From an uncultured Eubacteriales bacterium (GTDB taxonomy: Bacteria; Bacillota; Clostridia; Oscillospirales; Acutalibacteraceae), in assembly GCA_900315605.1 (NCBI GenBank), contig OMZU01000019.1:16269-80268 (forward strand): a stretch of 64,000 nt of DNA, written 5' to 3'. The notes below the pieces were generated by a model. The model saw only the letters and a program-made list of their open reading frames with translations, was not told the DNA's origin and ran no database searches. Both the position numbers and the translations under genes were made by a program. The first letter of the stretch is position 1. Every line of letters begins with the position of its first letter. Shown here in pieces: positions 34,270-42,227 of the stretch.

Positions 34270-35589
34270 ATGAATGAATTTTTAACAAGAATGAAATCGC
34301 TCTTGGGCGACGAATTTCCCGAATTTTTAAAATACTATGACCGACCGGAGCACAGAGGGCTGAGGGTCAATACTCTGAAATGCAGTCCCGGAAGGCTTGC
34401 TCAGCTGCTTGGGATAGAATTGGAGCCGACGCCCTTTTGCAAAGAGGGAAGATATATCCCCGACGACGCACAGGGACTGGGAAACAGTCCGCTGCACCAC
34501 TGCGGCGCGTTCTATATCCAGGAGCCGTCGGCGACCTCGGCTGTTGAGCTGCTGGGGGTCGAAAAGGGTGATTTTGTCCTTGACCTTTGCGCCGCTCCCG
34601 GAGGAAAAAGCACCCAAATCGGCGCGAAGCTTGACGGAACCGGCTTGCTGTGGTCAAACGAAATCGTAAGGAACCGCGCCAATATTCTTTTATCGAATAT
34701 TGAACGAATGGGTATCTCCAACGCTGTGGTGTCGAGCGAACGCCCCGACCGGCTGTGTGAGCAGCTTTCCGGGCAGTTTGACCGGGTGCTGGTTGACGCG
34801 CCGTGCAGCGGAGAGGGAATGTTCCGCAAGAACAACGAGGCTCAGCTCGAATGGAGCGTTGAGCATGTAAAAAGCTGTGCGCAGCGACAGCTCAATATTT
34901 TAAACTCCGCCAAGCTCGCCCTAAAGAACGGTGGCATTATGGTGTATTCCACCTGCACGTTTTCACGCGAGGAAAACGAAGAGGTCATCGAACGATTTTT
35001 GAGCGAGAATCCCGATTTTTCGCTTGAGGAGCCAAACGTGAGCTTTGGCAGGCGAACGCTGGATCATGCCGTCAGGATATTTCCAATGGACGGCGGCGAG
35101 GGGCATTTTGCCGCAAGGCTGAGAAAACGCGGCGAAAAATGCGGCAATCCTCAGCCGGAGCGCAGGGCAAAGGCGGATAAAAAAATTCTGGATTTTTACG
35201 ACGGGCTGTTTTGCGGCAGACCGTTCGGAGTAAATTTTGAAATCATCGGAAACAAGATTATGATTCTTCCAAAGAATTATAATTTCAATATACAGGGAAT
35301 AAATATCCTAAGATCCGGAGTCGTGCTGGGCGAGCTCGTAAAGAACCGGATCGAGCCGCACCACAGCGCGTTTATGGCGGCAAAGCCCGGGGATTGTGCA
35401 TTGTCGGCGGATTTTGACGTTGACAGCGACGAGATCAGGGCGTTCCTTCACGGCGAAGAAATCGGCGTTGAGGCTTCGCTCAGGGGCTATTGCGCGGTGT
35501 GCGTAAACTCAATGACGACCGGCTTTGGCAAGGCGTCGGGCGGACGGCTCAAGAATAAATATCCCAAAGGACTGAGAACCCTTAGATGA
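34270..35589 (+). CDS. rRNA cytosine-C5 methyltransferase (RsmF-like, NOL1/NOP2/Sun)
   Basis: A 439-aa enzyme. The SAM site is LDLCAAPGGKSTQIGAKL (about 97-114), the first catalytic-region motif is VDAPCSGEGMFRKN (about 176-189), and the nucleophile Cys lies in VYSTCTFSREENEEV (about 225-239). The C-terminal 150 residues match the RsmF/Fmu PUA-like extension. It methylates cytosine in 16S rRNA. It overlaps rsmA by 4 bp (ATGA), giving a two-gene rRNA-modification unit. Confidence 0.9.
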   Translation: MNEFLTRMKSLLGDEFPEFLKYYDRPEHRGLRVNTLKCSPGRLAQLLGIELEPTPFCKEGRYIPDDAQGLGNSPLHHCGAFYIQEPSATSAVELLGVEKGDFVLDLCAAPGGKSTQIGAKLDGTGLLWSNEIVRNRANILLSNIERMGISNAVVSSERPDRLCEQLSGQFDRVLVDAPCSGEGMFRKNNEAQLEWSVEHVKSCAQRQLNILNSAKLALKNGGIMVYSTCTFSREENEEVIERFLSENPDFSLEEPNVSFGRRTLDHAVRIFPMDGGEGHFAARLRKRGEKCGNPQPERRAKADKKILDFYDGLFCGRPFGVNFEIIGNKIMILPKNYNFNIQGINILRSGVVLGELVKNRIEPHHSAFMAAKPGDCALSADFDVDSDEIRAFLHGEEIGVEASLRGYCAVCVNSMTTGFGKASGGRLKNKYPKGLRTLR

Positions 35590-36431
35590 AAAAGCTATCA
35601 GATATCGGAACGATCAAGGAAATACTCGGCAGGCACGGCTTTACGTTTTCAAAGTCGTTGGGACAGAATTTTTTGATAAATCCCTCCGTTTGTCCGCGAA
35701 TGGCAGAGCTTTCGGGCGCGGCGCAGGGCGTCGGAGTGATCGAGATAGGTCCCGGGATCGGCGTGCTGACAAACGAGCTTTGCGCTCTTGCCGACAAGGT
35801 GGTTGCAGTTGAGCTCGACAGGCGGCTGCTGCCTGTGCTCGAAGAAACGCTTGCCGAATACGATAATATAAAGGTAATAAACGCCGACGTGCTGGAGCTT
35901 GATTTGCAAAAGCTGATCGAGGAAGAATTTGCCGGGATGGAAGTTGTTGTCTGTGCAAATCTTCCCTATTATATCACCTCTCCGGTGATAATGAAGCTGC
36001 TTGAGGACAAGCTGCCGATAAGTGCGGTCACGGTCATGGTGCAAAAGGAGGCGGCGCGGCGAATATGCGCGCCTGTGGGAAGCCGCGAAAGCGGCGCGGT
36101 TACGGTCTCGGTGAATTACTACGCCAAGCCGGAGCTGCTCTTTGACGTGAGCGCAGGGTCGTTTATGCCTGCGCCAAAGGTCGATTCGGCGGTCATGCGG
36201 CTTAATATTTTGGACGAGCCGCCGGTCAAGACGGACGAAAAAAAGTTTTTTGCGGTCGTAAAGGCTGCGTTCTCTCAGCGGCGAAAGGTGATCTCAAATT
36301 CGCTCAGCTCGGGGCTTGGGATCGGCAAGGCTGAGGCCTTAACAATACTTGAAGCCGCAGGAGTTCCGGCAAACGCAAGAGCGGAAACGCTTTCTCTGCA
36401 AGCTTTTGCGGATATTGCAAACAATATATAA
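35586..36431 (+). CDS. rsmA: 16S rRNA dimethyladenosine transferase RsmA/KsgA
   Basis: Dimethylates A1518 and A1519 of 16S rRNA during 30S assembly. The 281-aa protein has QNFLINPSV near the start, the SAM motif VIEIGPGIGVLTNEL (about 53-67), the catalytic NLPYYITSPV (about 122-131), and a C-terminal helical domain with AAFSQRRKVISNSL. The length is normal. The start overlaps the stop of the RsmF-like gene. Confidence 0.96.
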   Translation: MKKLSDIGTIKEILGRHGFTFSKSLGQNFLINPSVCPRMAELSGAAQGVGVIEIGPGIGVLTNELCALADKVVAVELDRRLLPVLEETLAEYDNIKVINADVLELDLQKLIEEEFAGMEVVVCANLPYYITSPVIMKLLEDKLPISAVTVMVQKEAARRICAPVGSRESGAVTVSVNYYAKPELLFDVSAGSFMPAPKVDSAVMRLNILDEPPVKTDEKKFFAVVKAAFSQRRKVISNSLSSGLGIGKAEALTILEAAGVPANARAETLSLQAFADIANNI

Positions 36432-36447
36432 CGGGAGTGGATCATTA

Positions 36448-36774
36448 ATGAATAATAAAAACAAGAAAAAAATGAACATTTTTTATAAGCTTGCGTTTGC
36501 GGCTTTTTGTGCCTGCGTTGCAGCTTTGGGACTATCACTTTTTGTGTTTTTATTTCACAAAAGCACAAAGATAAGCCTTATCCTCGGCGTTTCGGGAATG
36601 GTACTTTCGCTGCTCGGAATAATCTTCTGCATGGTCAGCAAGCCAAAGGAGGACAAAGAAAAGACAAAGCTGCCTGATGAGCCGGAGAAGATTTTTGAAG
36701 AAGCCGACAACGTTCCGGAGAGCGGCGAAGCCGAGAGTTTGGAAAATATTATTGACAAAAAAACTGACGCATAG
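36448..36774 (+). CDS. Small membrane protein, unknown function
   Basis: A 108-aa protein with a basic N terminus, two membrane helices (about 11-33 and 42-63) and an acidic Pro/Glu-rich tail. No family is recognised. ATG 36448 follows GGGAGTGG. It is 16 bp after rsmA and likely co-transcribed. Its last 20 bp contain the promoter for the downstream riboswitch and ATPase. Confidence 0.7.
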   Translation: MNNKNKKKMNIFYKLAFAAFCACVAALGLSLFVFLFHKSTKISLILGVSGMVLSLLGIIFCMVSKPKEDKEKTKLPDEPEKIFEEADNVPESGEAESLENIIDKKTDA

Positions 36775-36780
36775 TATAAT
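36752..36780 (+). promoter_or_regulatory. Promoter of the riboswitch-ATPase transcript
   Basis: TTGACA-17 bp-TATAAT, an exact consensus match, overlapping the end of the preceding gene. Transcription should begin near 36787, right at the aptamer. Confidence 0.85.
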
Positions 36781-36786
36781 ATAGAG

Positions 36787-36937
36787 GCTTAAAGGGGAGT
36801 AGTTTGCGGTAATAGCCGTGGTATATTTCGACATCACCATTATCGGGTGCGGATCTTCTGCGCGCCGATATCGGATATATCTTAAAAAACGAGACTTTTA
36901 TTGCAGATTTTTTTGTGCAATAAAAGTCTTTTTATTT
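36787..36937 (+). promoter_or_regulatory. yybP-ykoY manganese riboswitch with terminator platform
   Basis: The leader opens with AAAGGGGAGTAG (36791-36802), the diagnostic 5' motif of yybP-ykoY aptamers, and ends with AACGAGACTTTTA, equivalent to the 3' AGCAAGACCTTT segment. Internal hairpins lie between. The closing 3' strand ACTTTT is shared with a terminator stem immediately after it, as expected for a transcriptional ON switch in which bound Mn2+ prevents termination. The class is known to control Mn2+ exporters and P-type ATPases, and such an ATPase follows. Confidence 0.85.
36893..36937 (+). terminator. Riboswitch-controlled terminator
   Basis: Perfect 13-bp stem GACTTTTATTGCA / TGCAATAAAAGTC followed by TTTTTATTT. 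Its 5' arm overlaps the aptamer's closing strand. Confidence 0.85.
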
Positions 36938-37004
36938 GTACTTGATCTCCCCGGTATTTATCCGGGCGGCTTTCAAAACCAGCCGCCGAAATTCGGAGGA
37001 CGCT

Positions 37005-39617
37005 ATGAAAGAATTTTACAACCAAACACGAGACGAAGCACTCGAAAGCATGGATGTGACGACCGACGGACTCAGCTCGGAACGCGCGGAACAGCTTTTG
37101 GAGAAAAACGGAAAAAACGTGCTTGACGAAGCCAAGAAAAATTCGGTGCTCCATGTTTTTTTGAGCCAGTTTGCCGATCTGCTCGTAATCATTTTGATCG
37201 TTGCGGCGATAATTTCAATGTTTTCGGGCAATATCGAGAGCACGATCGTAATTTTTGCGGTAATCATCCTTAATGCGATTTTGGGAACGGTTCAGCATGT
37301 CAAGGCGGAAAAGTCGCTCGAAAGCCTCAAATCGCTTTCGTCGCCCTCGGCAAAGGTTATCCGCGACGGCATCAAGCGCGAGATCGATTCAAAGGACGTT
37401 GTTCCGGGCGATATCATCGTGCTTGAGGCAGGCGACCTGATCGTTGCCGACGGCAGGATCGTCAACAACTATTCGTTGCAGGTCAACGAAAGCTCGCTGA
37501 CCGGTGAATCGACTAACGTTGATAAGTATGACGACGTTATCGAGGGCGAGGCTCCGCTTGCTGAGCGCGGGAACATGGTGTTCTCCGGCAGCCTTGTTAC
37601 CTACGGCAGAGCCCTTGTGGTTGTCACCGCAACGGGAATGAACACCGAAATCGGCAAGATCGCCACCCTGATGAACGAGGCAAAGGAGAGAAAAACTCCG
37701 CTTCAAAAGAGCCTCGACAAGTTTTCGAGCAGGCTTGCCGTTATTATAATGATAATATGCGCGCTTGTTTTTGCGCTTAATCTGATCCAGGCAGGCAAGG
37801 TCAATCACGAAACAATTCTCAACGCGCTTATGTTCGCCGTTGCGCTGGCTGTTGCGGCGATCCCCGAGGCGTTAAGCTCGATTGTTACCATTGTTCAGGC
37901 GATGGGCACTCAGAAAATGGCAAAGGAAAACGCCGTTATCAAGGACTTGAAGGCGGTTGAAAGCCTGGGCTGTGTGTCGATCATCTGCTCCGACAAAACC
38001 GGAACCCTGACCCAGAACAAGATGACGGTGCAAAAGATTTTTATAAACGGCGAGAGCATTCGCGAGGATCAGCTTGACCTCAGGATCCAGAGCCACCGCT
38101 ATTTGCTTTATGATATGGTGCTCAACAACGATTCGAGCATCGTTGAGGGAAAGGGTATCGGCGACCCCACCGAATACGCGCTGATCGAGACCTTTAGAAA
38201 TATCGGACTTGACGAGAATGTTATGCGCGACACGCTCGACAGGATCGAGGAGGTGCCGTTTGACTCCGACAGAAAGATGATGAGCACCAAGTACAAGATG
38301 CACGGCGTGAATCATATTCTGACAAAGGGCGCGCTTGATTCGATCCTTGACCGCTGCATCAAGATCGCCACAAAGGACGGCGTGCGCGATATCACAGACG
38401 AGGACAAGAAAATAATTCTTGAACAGAATAAAAAATACTCCGAGGAGGGCTTGCGCGTTTTGACCTTTGCCTACAAGGAGTCTAACGAAACGCTGAGCAC
38501 CGACACGGAATACGACTACACCTTCCTGGGTCTTGTTTCGATGATCGACCCGCCGCGAGAGGAATCAAAGCAGGCGGTTGCCGACGCGATCATGGCAGGC
38601 ATCAAGCCGATCATGATAACCGGCGACCACAAGATCACCGCTTCGGCGATCGCAAAGCAAATCGGTATCATGCGCGAGGGCGACATCGCCGTTACCGGCA
38701 TGGAGCTTGACGCAATGAGCGACGAGGAGCTTGACAAGGTTCTTGAAAAAATCTCGGTATATGCAAGAGTTTCGCCCGAAAACAAGATCCGCATTGTTGA
38801 GGCATGGCAGAAGCGCGGAAACATTGTTTCGATGACCGGCGACGGCGTAAACGACGCACCCGCGCTGAAAAAGGCGGACATCGGCGTTGCAATGGGAATC
38901 ACCGGAACCGAGGTTTCAAAGGACGCGGCTTCGATGATCTTGCAGGACGACAATTTTGCGACCATCATCAAGGCTGTGGCAAACGGAAGAAACGTTTACC
39001 GCAACATCAAAAACTCGATTTTGTTCCTGCTTTCGGGCAACATGGCGGCTATCATCACCGTGCTCTACACCTCGCTGATGGCTCTGCCGATACCGTTCGC
39101 GCCCGTTCACCTGTTGTTTATCAACCTGCTGACCGACTCGCTTCCGGCGATCGCGATAGGCATGGAAAAGCCCGACAAGAGCCTGCTCAGGCAAAAGCCC
39201 AGAGACCCGAACGCCGGGATTTTGACCAAGGATTTTGTAACCTTGATGTTCGGCGAGGGCGCGCTGATCGCGGCTTCGGTAATCGTGGCGTTCTACCTCG
39301 GCTTGCAGACCGACGCGGCAACGGCAAGCACAATGGCGTTTGCGACCCTCACGCTTGCAAGACTGTTCCATGGCTTTAACTGCCGCGGAACAAGCTCTGT
39401 GTTCAAGCTCGGACTCGGCTCCAACCCGGCAAGCCTGGGTGCGTTTGTGCTCGGAGTTTTGCTGCTCGCGCTGGTGCTTTTGGTTCCGTCCTTCTCGGGA
39501 CTGTTCTGCGTTACCGCGCTCACAGGAGAGCAGCTCGGATTCATCGGCGCGCTTGCGTTCGCACCGACGGTTATTATCCAGCTTATCAAGGTGATTTTGG
39601 ACAGCCGCAGAAAATAA
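37005..39617 (+). CDS. P2-type Ca2+/Mn2+ ATPase under manganese riboswitch
   Basis: An 870-aa pump of the bacterial PMCA/SERCA-like group. The TGES loop is in SSLTGESTNV (about 165), the phosphorylated Asp330 in CSDKTGTLTQNKMTV, TGDH near 538, and MTGDGVNDAPALKKADIG near 613. PEALSSIVTIV is the M4 ion-site motif (about 287). Six helices form the C-terminal third. The yybP-ykoY leader suggests Mn2+ export, as for YoaB in Lactococcus. ATG 37005 follows GGAGGA; the frame is open further upstream, but that would run into the leader. Confidence 0.92.
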   Translation: MKEFYNQTRDEALESMDVTTDGLSSERAEQLLEKNGKNVLDEAKKNSVLHVFLSQFADLLVIILIVAAIISMFSGNIESTIVIFAVIILNAILGTVQHVKAEKSLESLKSLSSPSAKVIRDGIKREIDSKDVVPGDIIVLEAGDLIVADGRIVNNYSLQVNESSLTGESTNVDKYDDVIEGEAPLAERGNMVFSGSLVTYGRALVVVTATGMNTEIGKIATLMNEAKERKTPLQKSLDKFSSRLAVIIMIICALVFALNLIQAGKVNHETILNALMFAVALAVAAIPEALSSIVTIVQAMGTQKMAKENAVIKDLKAVESLGCVSIICSDKTGTLTQNKMTVQKIFINGESIREDQLDLRIQSHRYLLYDMVLNNDSSIVEGKGIGDPTEYALIETFRNIGLDENVMRDTLDRIEEVPFDSDRKMMSTKYKMHGVNHILTKGALDSILDRCIKIATKDGVRDITDEDKKIILEQNKKYSEEGLRVLTFAYKESNETLSTDTEYDYTFLGLVSMIDPPREESKQAVADAIMAGIKPIMITGDHKITASAIAKQIGIMREGDIAVTGMELDAMSDEELDKVLEKISVYARVSPENKIRIVEAWQKRGNIVSMTGDGVNDAPALKKADIGVAMGITGTEVSKDAASMILQDDNFATIIKAVANGRNVYRNIKNSILFLLSGNMAAIITVLYTSLMALPIPFAPVHLLFINLLTDSLPAIAIGMEKPDKSLLRQKPRDPNAGILTKDFVTLMFGEGALIAASVIVAFYLGLQTDAATASTMAFATLTLARLFHGFNCRGTSSVFKLGLGSNPASLGAFVLGVLLLALVLLVPSFSGLFCVTALTGEQLGFIGALAFAPTVIIQLIKVILDSRRK

Positions 39618-39631
39618 AATATAATTTATTG

Positions 39632-39668
39632 ACCCCGGAGACCGAAAAAGGTTTTCGGGGTTTCTTTT
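39632..39668 (+). terminator. Terminator of the ATPase gene
   Basis: ACCCCGGAGACC pairs with GGTTTTCGGGGT (two mismatches), followed by TTCTTTT. Confidence 0.75.
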
Positions 39669-39689
39669 GCAAGAATTTGTAAAAATAGA

Positions 39690-39718
39690 TTGAATTTCGG
39701 CGAAAGTTATGATATATT
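39690..39718 (+). promoter_or_regulatory. Promoter of the SIR2-TPR gene
   Basis: TTGAAT-17 bp-TATATT, 30 bp before ATG 39749. Confidence 0.55.
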
Positions 39719-39748
39719 TTATATATAATATTTAAAGTGGGCGATAGT

Positions 39749-41755
39749 ATGGCTGACAAGAAAGAAAAATTTGAATTTGATAATAGCAGGATAATTTCAT
39801 CAAAGCGTCTTGCAGGATTGATGAAAGACGCTCGCTTGGGAAAAGAGAAGTTTTGCTTTATTCTTGGTTCGGGTGCTTCCGTTGAATCCGGAATACCGAC
39901 CGGAATAAATCTTGTTAAAAGATGGATGAAGGAATTAAGCGAATATCCCGGTTTTGATGAAGTTTGCAGAAATGAAGCTTTTATTAACAAAAACAGTGAT
40001 AAAAAGCTGAAACATGATTTCAAGACTGAAATAATGCCAAAATGGGAAAAAGGGGAACTGTTGGGCAGTGAATACTATTCTGATATTTATTCGCTGCGTT
40101 TTTTCCCAAATCCAAAGCATGGATATTATTTTTATGAAGAATTGTTTTCAAAGTCTGTTCCCAGTTTTGGATACAATGCTTTGGTACAGATTTTGGCTGA
40201 CGGAGATGTTAGTAATCTTGTAATCACAACCAACTTTGACAGTTTGGTTGAGGACGCACTCTTTATTTATACCGATAAAAAGCCTCTTGTTATTAATCAT
40301 GAATCACTTGCCGGCTATGCGGCAGATTCAAATTTAAACAGACCGATTGTAGCTAAGGTTCACAGAGGTTTATATTTTGCTCCTTTAAATACCCCGGAAG
40401 AAACTGACGAATTAAAAGGAAGGTGGTCTGAGGTTCTAAGCTCGATTTTTAAGACATATACACCTGTTGTTATAGGTTATGGCGGCGGTGATGAAGGCTT
40501 TATGAAGTGTCTTGAAAATTCAGAAATGAACGATACAAACGGTATTTATTGGTGCTACAGAGAAAACTCAGGCTTGCCCGACGAAAGAATTTTGAAGCTG
40601 ATTTCGGACAAAAACGGCTGGCTTGTAAAAACCGCCGGCTTTGACGCGGTCATGCTTGCGCTGGGAAATGCTCTTGCGCCAAAGGAGATAGAACCTCAAA
40701 ATGTAGGCGACTATCTAAAAAAGCAATGCGATGACAGAGTTAGTGGCTACGAAAAGCATTATAATGAATTGATGAAAGAGAGCTTAGAGGAAGATAAGTT
40801 AGGAAAGAGCAAGCCCGAAAGTGAGAGTGAAAGGGAATTTAAGGAAGAAACTAAGGAGCTTGATAAACGAGTTGAAGCTACCGAAAACAGCAAGCCTACT
40901 GATGAATTAACGGCTTGGGATTATTTCAGAAAAGGAAACAGAGCTATTTTTGAAGAAAATGATGATAATAAGGCTATAGATAATTATAATATGGCAATAA
41001 AACTGAACCCGGAAGATGCGTATGCGTATCTTTTTCGCGGATATGCTTATGATGATTTAAAAGAATACGGCAAAGCTATAGAGGATTACAGCAAGGCTGT
41101 AGAGTTGAATCCGAAAGAAGCAGATTTTTATTATTTTCGTGGAGTTGCTTATGATTATTTGAAAGATTACGACAAAGCGATAGAAGATTATAGCAAGGCG
41201 ATAGAATTGAATCCGGAATACGCGGAAGCGTATAAGGATCGCGGAAATGTGTATCGTTATAAAGAAGAATACGACAAGGCAATAGAGGATTACAGCAAAG
41301 CTATAGAGTTTAATCCGGAAGTTGCGGATGCGTACTATTTTCGCGGATTTGCTTATGATAACTTGAAAGAATACGATAAAGCAATAGAGGATTATAATAA
41401 AGCTATAGAGCTGAACCCGGAAGATGCAGATCTTTATTATTTTCGCGGAATAACTTATAAACATTTAAAAGAATACGATAAAGCAATAGAGGATTATAAT
41501 AAAGCTATAGAGCTGAACCCGGAAGATTCAGATCTTTATTATTCTCGTGGTTTTGTTTATGCTGATTTAAAAGAATACGATAAAGAGATAGAGGATTACA
41601 GCAAGGCAATAGAGCTGAATCCGGAAGATGCGGAATTGTATTATTTTCGCGCTAAAGCCTATGAAGCCATTGGCGAAACCGAAAAAGCCAAGGCAGATAA
41701 AGAAATGTCTGAAAAACTAAAAGCCAAGCAGGGCGATTCGGATGATTCCGATTGA
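39749..41755 (+). CDS. SIR2-like domain protein with eight TPRs (candidate defence NADase)
   Basis: A 668-aa protein. Residues about 20-310 form a SIR2-like fold: FILGSGASVESGIPTG (38-52), TTNFDSL (160-166, with Asn162 and Asp164) and VHRGL (His205). A highly charged linker (about 335-380) leads to eight consecutive 34-residue TPRs (about 388-655). SIR2 domains in Thoeris, DSR and related anti-phage systems degrade NAD+, with the partner region sensing infection. That role is inferred. The gene is clearly more AT-rich than its neighbours and is followed by repeats, which suggests transfer. No partner gene is present. Confidence 0.82.
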   Translation: MADKKEKFEFDNSRIISSKRLAGLMKDARLGKEKFCFILGSGASVESGIPTGINLVKRWMKELSEYPGFDEVCRNEAFINKNSDKKLKHDFKTEIMPKWEKGELLGSEYYSDIYSLRFFPNPKHGYYFYEELFSKSVPSFGYNALVQILADGDVSNLVITTNFDSLVEDALFIYTDKKPLVINHESLAGYAADSNLNRPIVAKVHRGLYFAPLNTPEETDELKGRWSEVLSSIFKTYTPVVIGYGGGDEGFMKCLENSEMNDTNGIYWCYRENSGLPDERILKLISDKNGWLVKTAGFDAVMLALGNALAPKEIEPQNVGDYLKKQCDDRVSGYEKHYNELMKESLEEDKLGKSKPESESEREFKEETKELDKRVEATENSKPTDELTAWDYFRKGNRAIFEENDDNKAIDNYNMAIKLNPEDAYAYLFRGYAYDDLKEYGKAIEDYSKAVELNPKEADFYYFRGVAYDYLKDYDKAIEDYSKAIELNPEYAEAYKDRGNVYRYKEEYDKAIEDYSKAIEFNPEVADAYYFRGFAYDNLKEYDKAIEDYNKAIELNPEDADLYYFRGITYKHLKEYDKAIEDYNKAIELNPEDSDLYYSRGFVYADLKEYDKEIEDYSKAIELNPEDAELYYFRAKAYEAIGETEKAKADKEMSEKLKAKQGDSDDSD

Positions 41756-41774
41756 TTATTCTTTATATTAAGGA

Positions 41775-42052
41775 TTGGCTTTCAGTCGCACACATGGGTG
41801 CGACCCTACGGGCTTTGTGAAAGCTTACCGATTTGGGTGTAGGGGCGACCATTGGTCGCCTGTACGCCGAACGGTTAAATTTGATGATAGTTTATTGGTG
41901 AACAACGTTTTCTGTCATAATTATTTGGCATTTAATAAAACGTTTGTTCCGAGGCGACCAATGGTCGCCCCTACAGGCTGTAACGGGAAATATTTATTTT
42001 GGTTATGAAACTGTTTGGCTCTCAGGTCGCACACATGGGTGCGACCCTATGG
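41775..42052. repeat. GTCGCACACATGGGTGCGAC direct repeats flanking palindromic copy 3
   Basis: Near-identical stretches at 41775-41811 and 42015-42052 each contain the hairpin GTCGCACACATGGGTGCGAC followed by CCTA. Between them lies the 136-bp palindromic element. The layout suggests an element inserted into, or duplicated along with, another small repeat. There is no coding sequence in this gap. Confidence 0.7.
41839..41974. repeat. GTAGGGGCGACC-family palindromic element, copy 3
   Basis: 136 bp with arms GTAGGGGCGACCATTGGTCG and CGACCAATGGTCGCCCCTAC. Read on the minus strand, the interior (CGTTGTTCACCAATAAA) aligns with copy 2 (CGTTGTTCACCTATAAA), so it is the same element in the opposite orientation. 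Confidence 0.8.
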
Positions 42053-42148
42053 CATATTATTTCTGCGTTGCTGCACAGGCGATATTATTTGCCGAAATAT
42101 AAATCCCGACCGATCGATACATATTTCTCCAAAATATGTATTTACTTG

Positions 42149-42177
42149 TTGATTTTACTCTTTTGGTTTGGTATAAT
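42149..42177 (+). promoter_or_regulatory. Promoter of the Fn3-transglutaminase gene
   Basis: TTGATT-17 bp-TATAAT, about 50 bp before the start codon. Confidence 0.7.
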
Positions 42178-42227
42178 TATAAATAAGAAACATATTTTTC
42201 TTGTTTTTTTGAAAAGAGGTTATTTTT

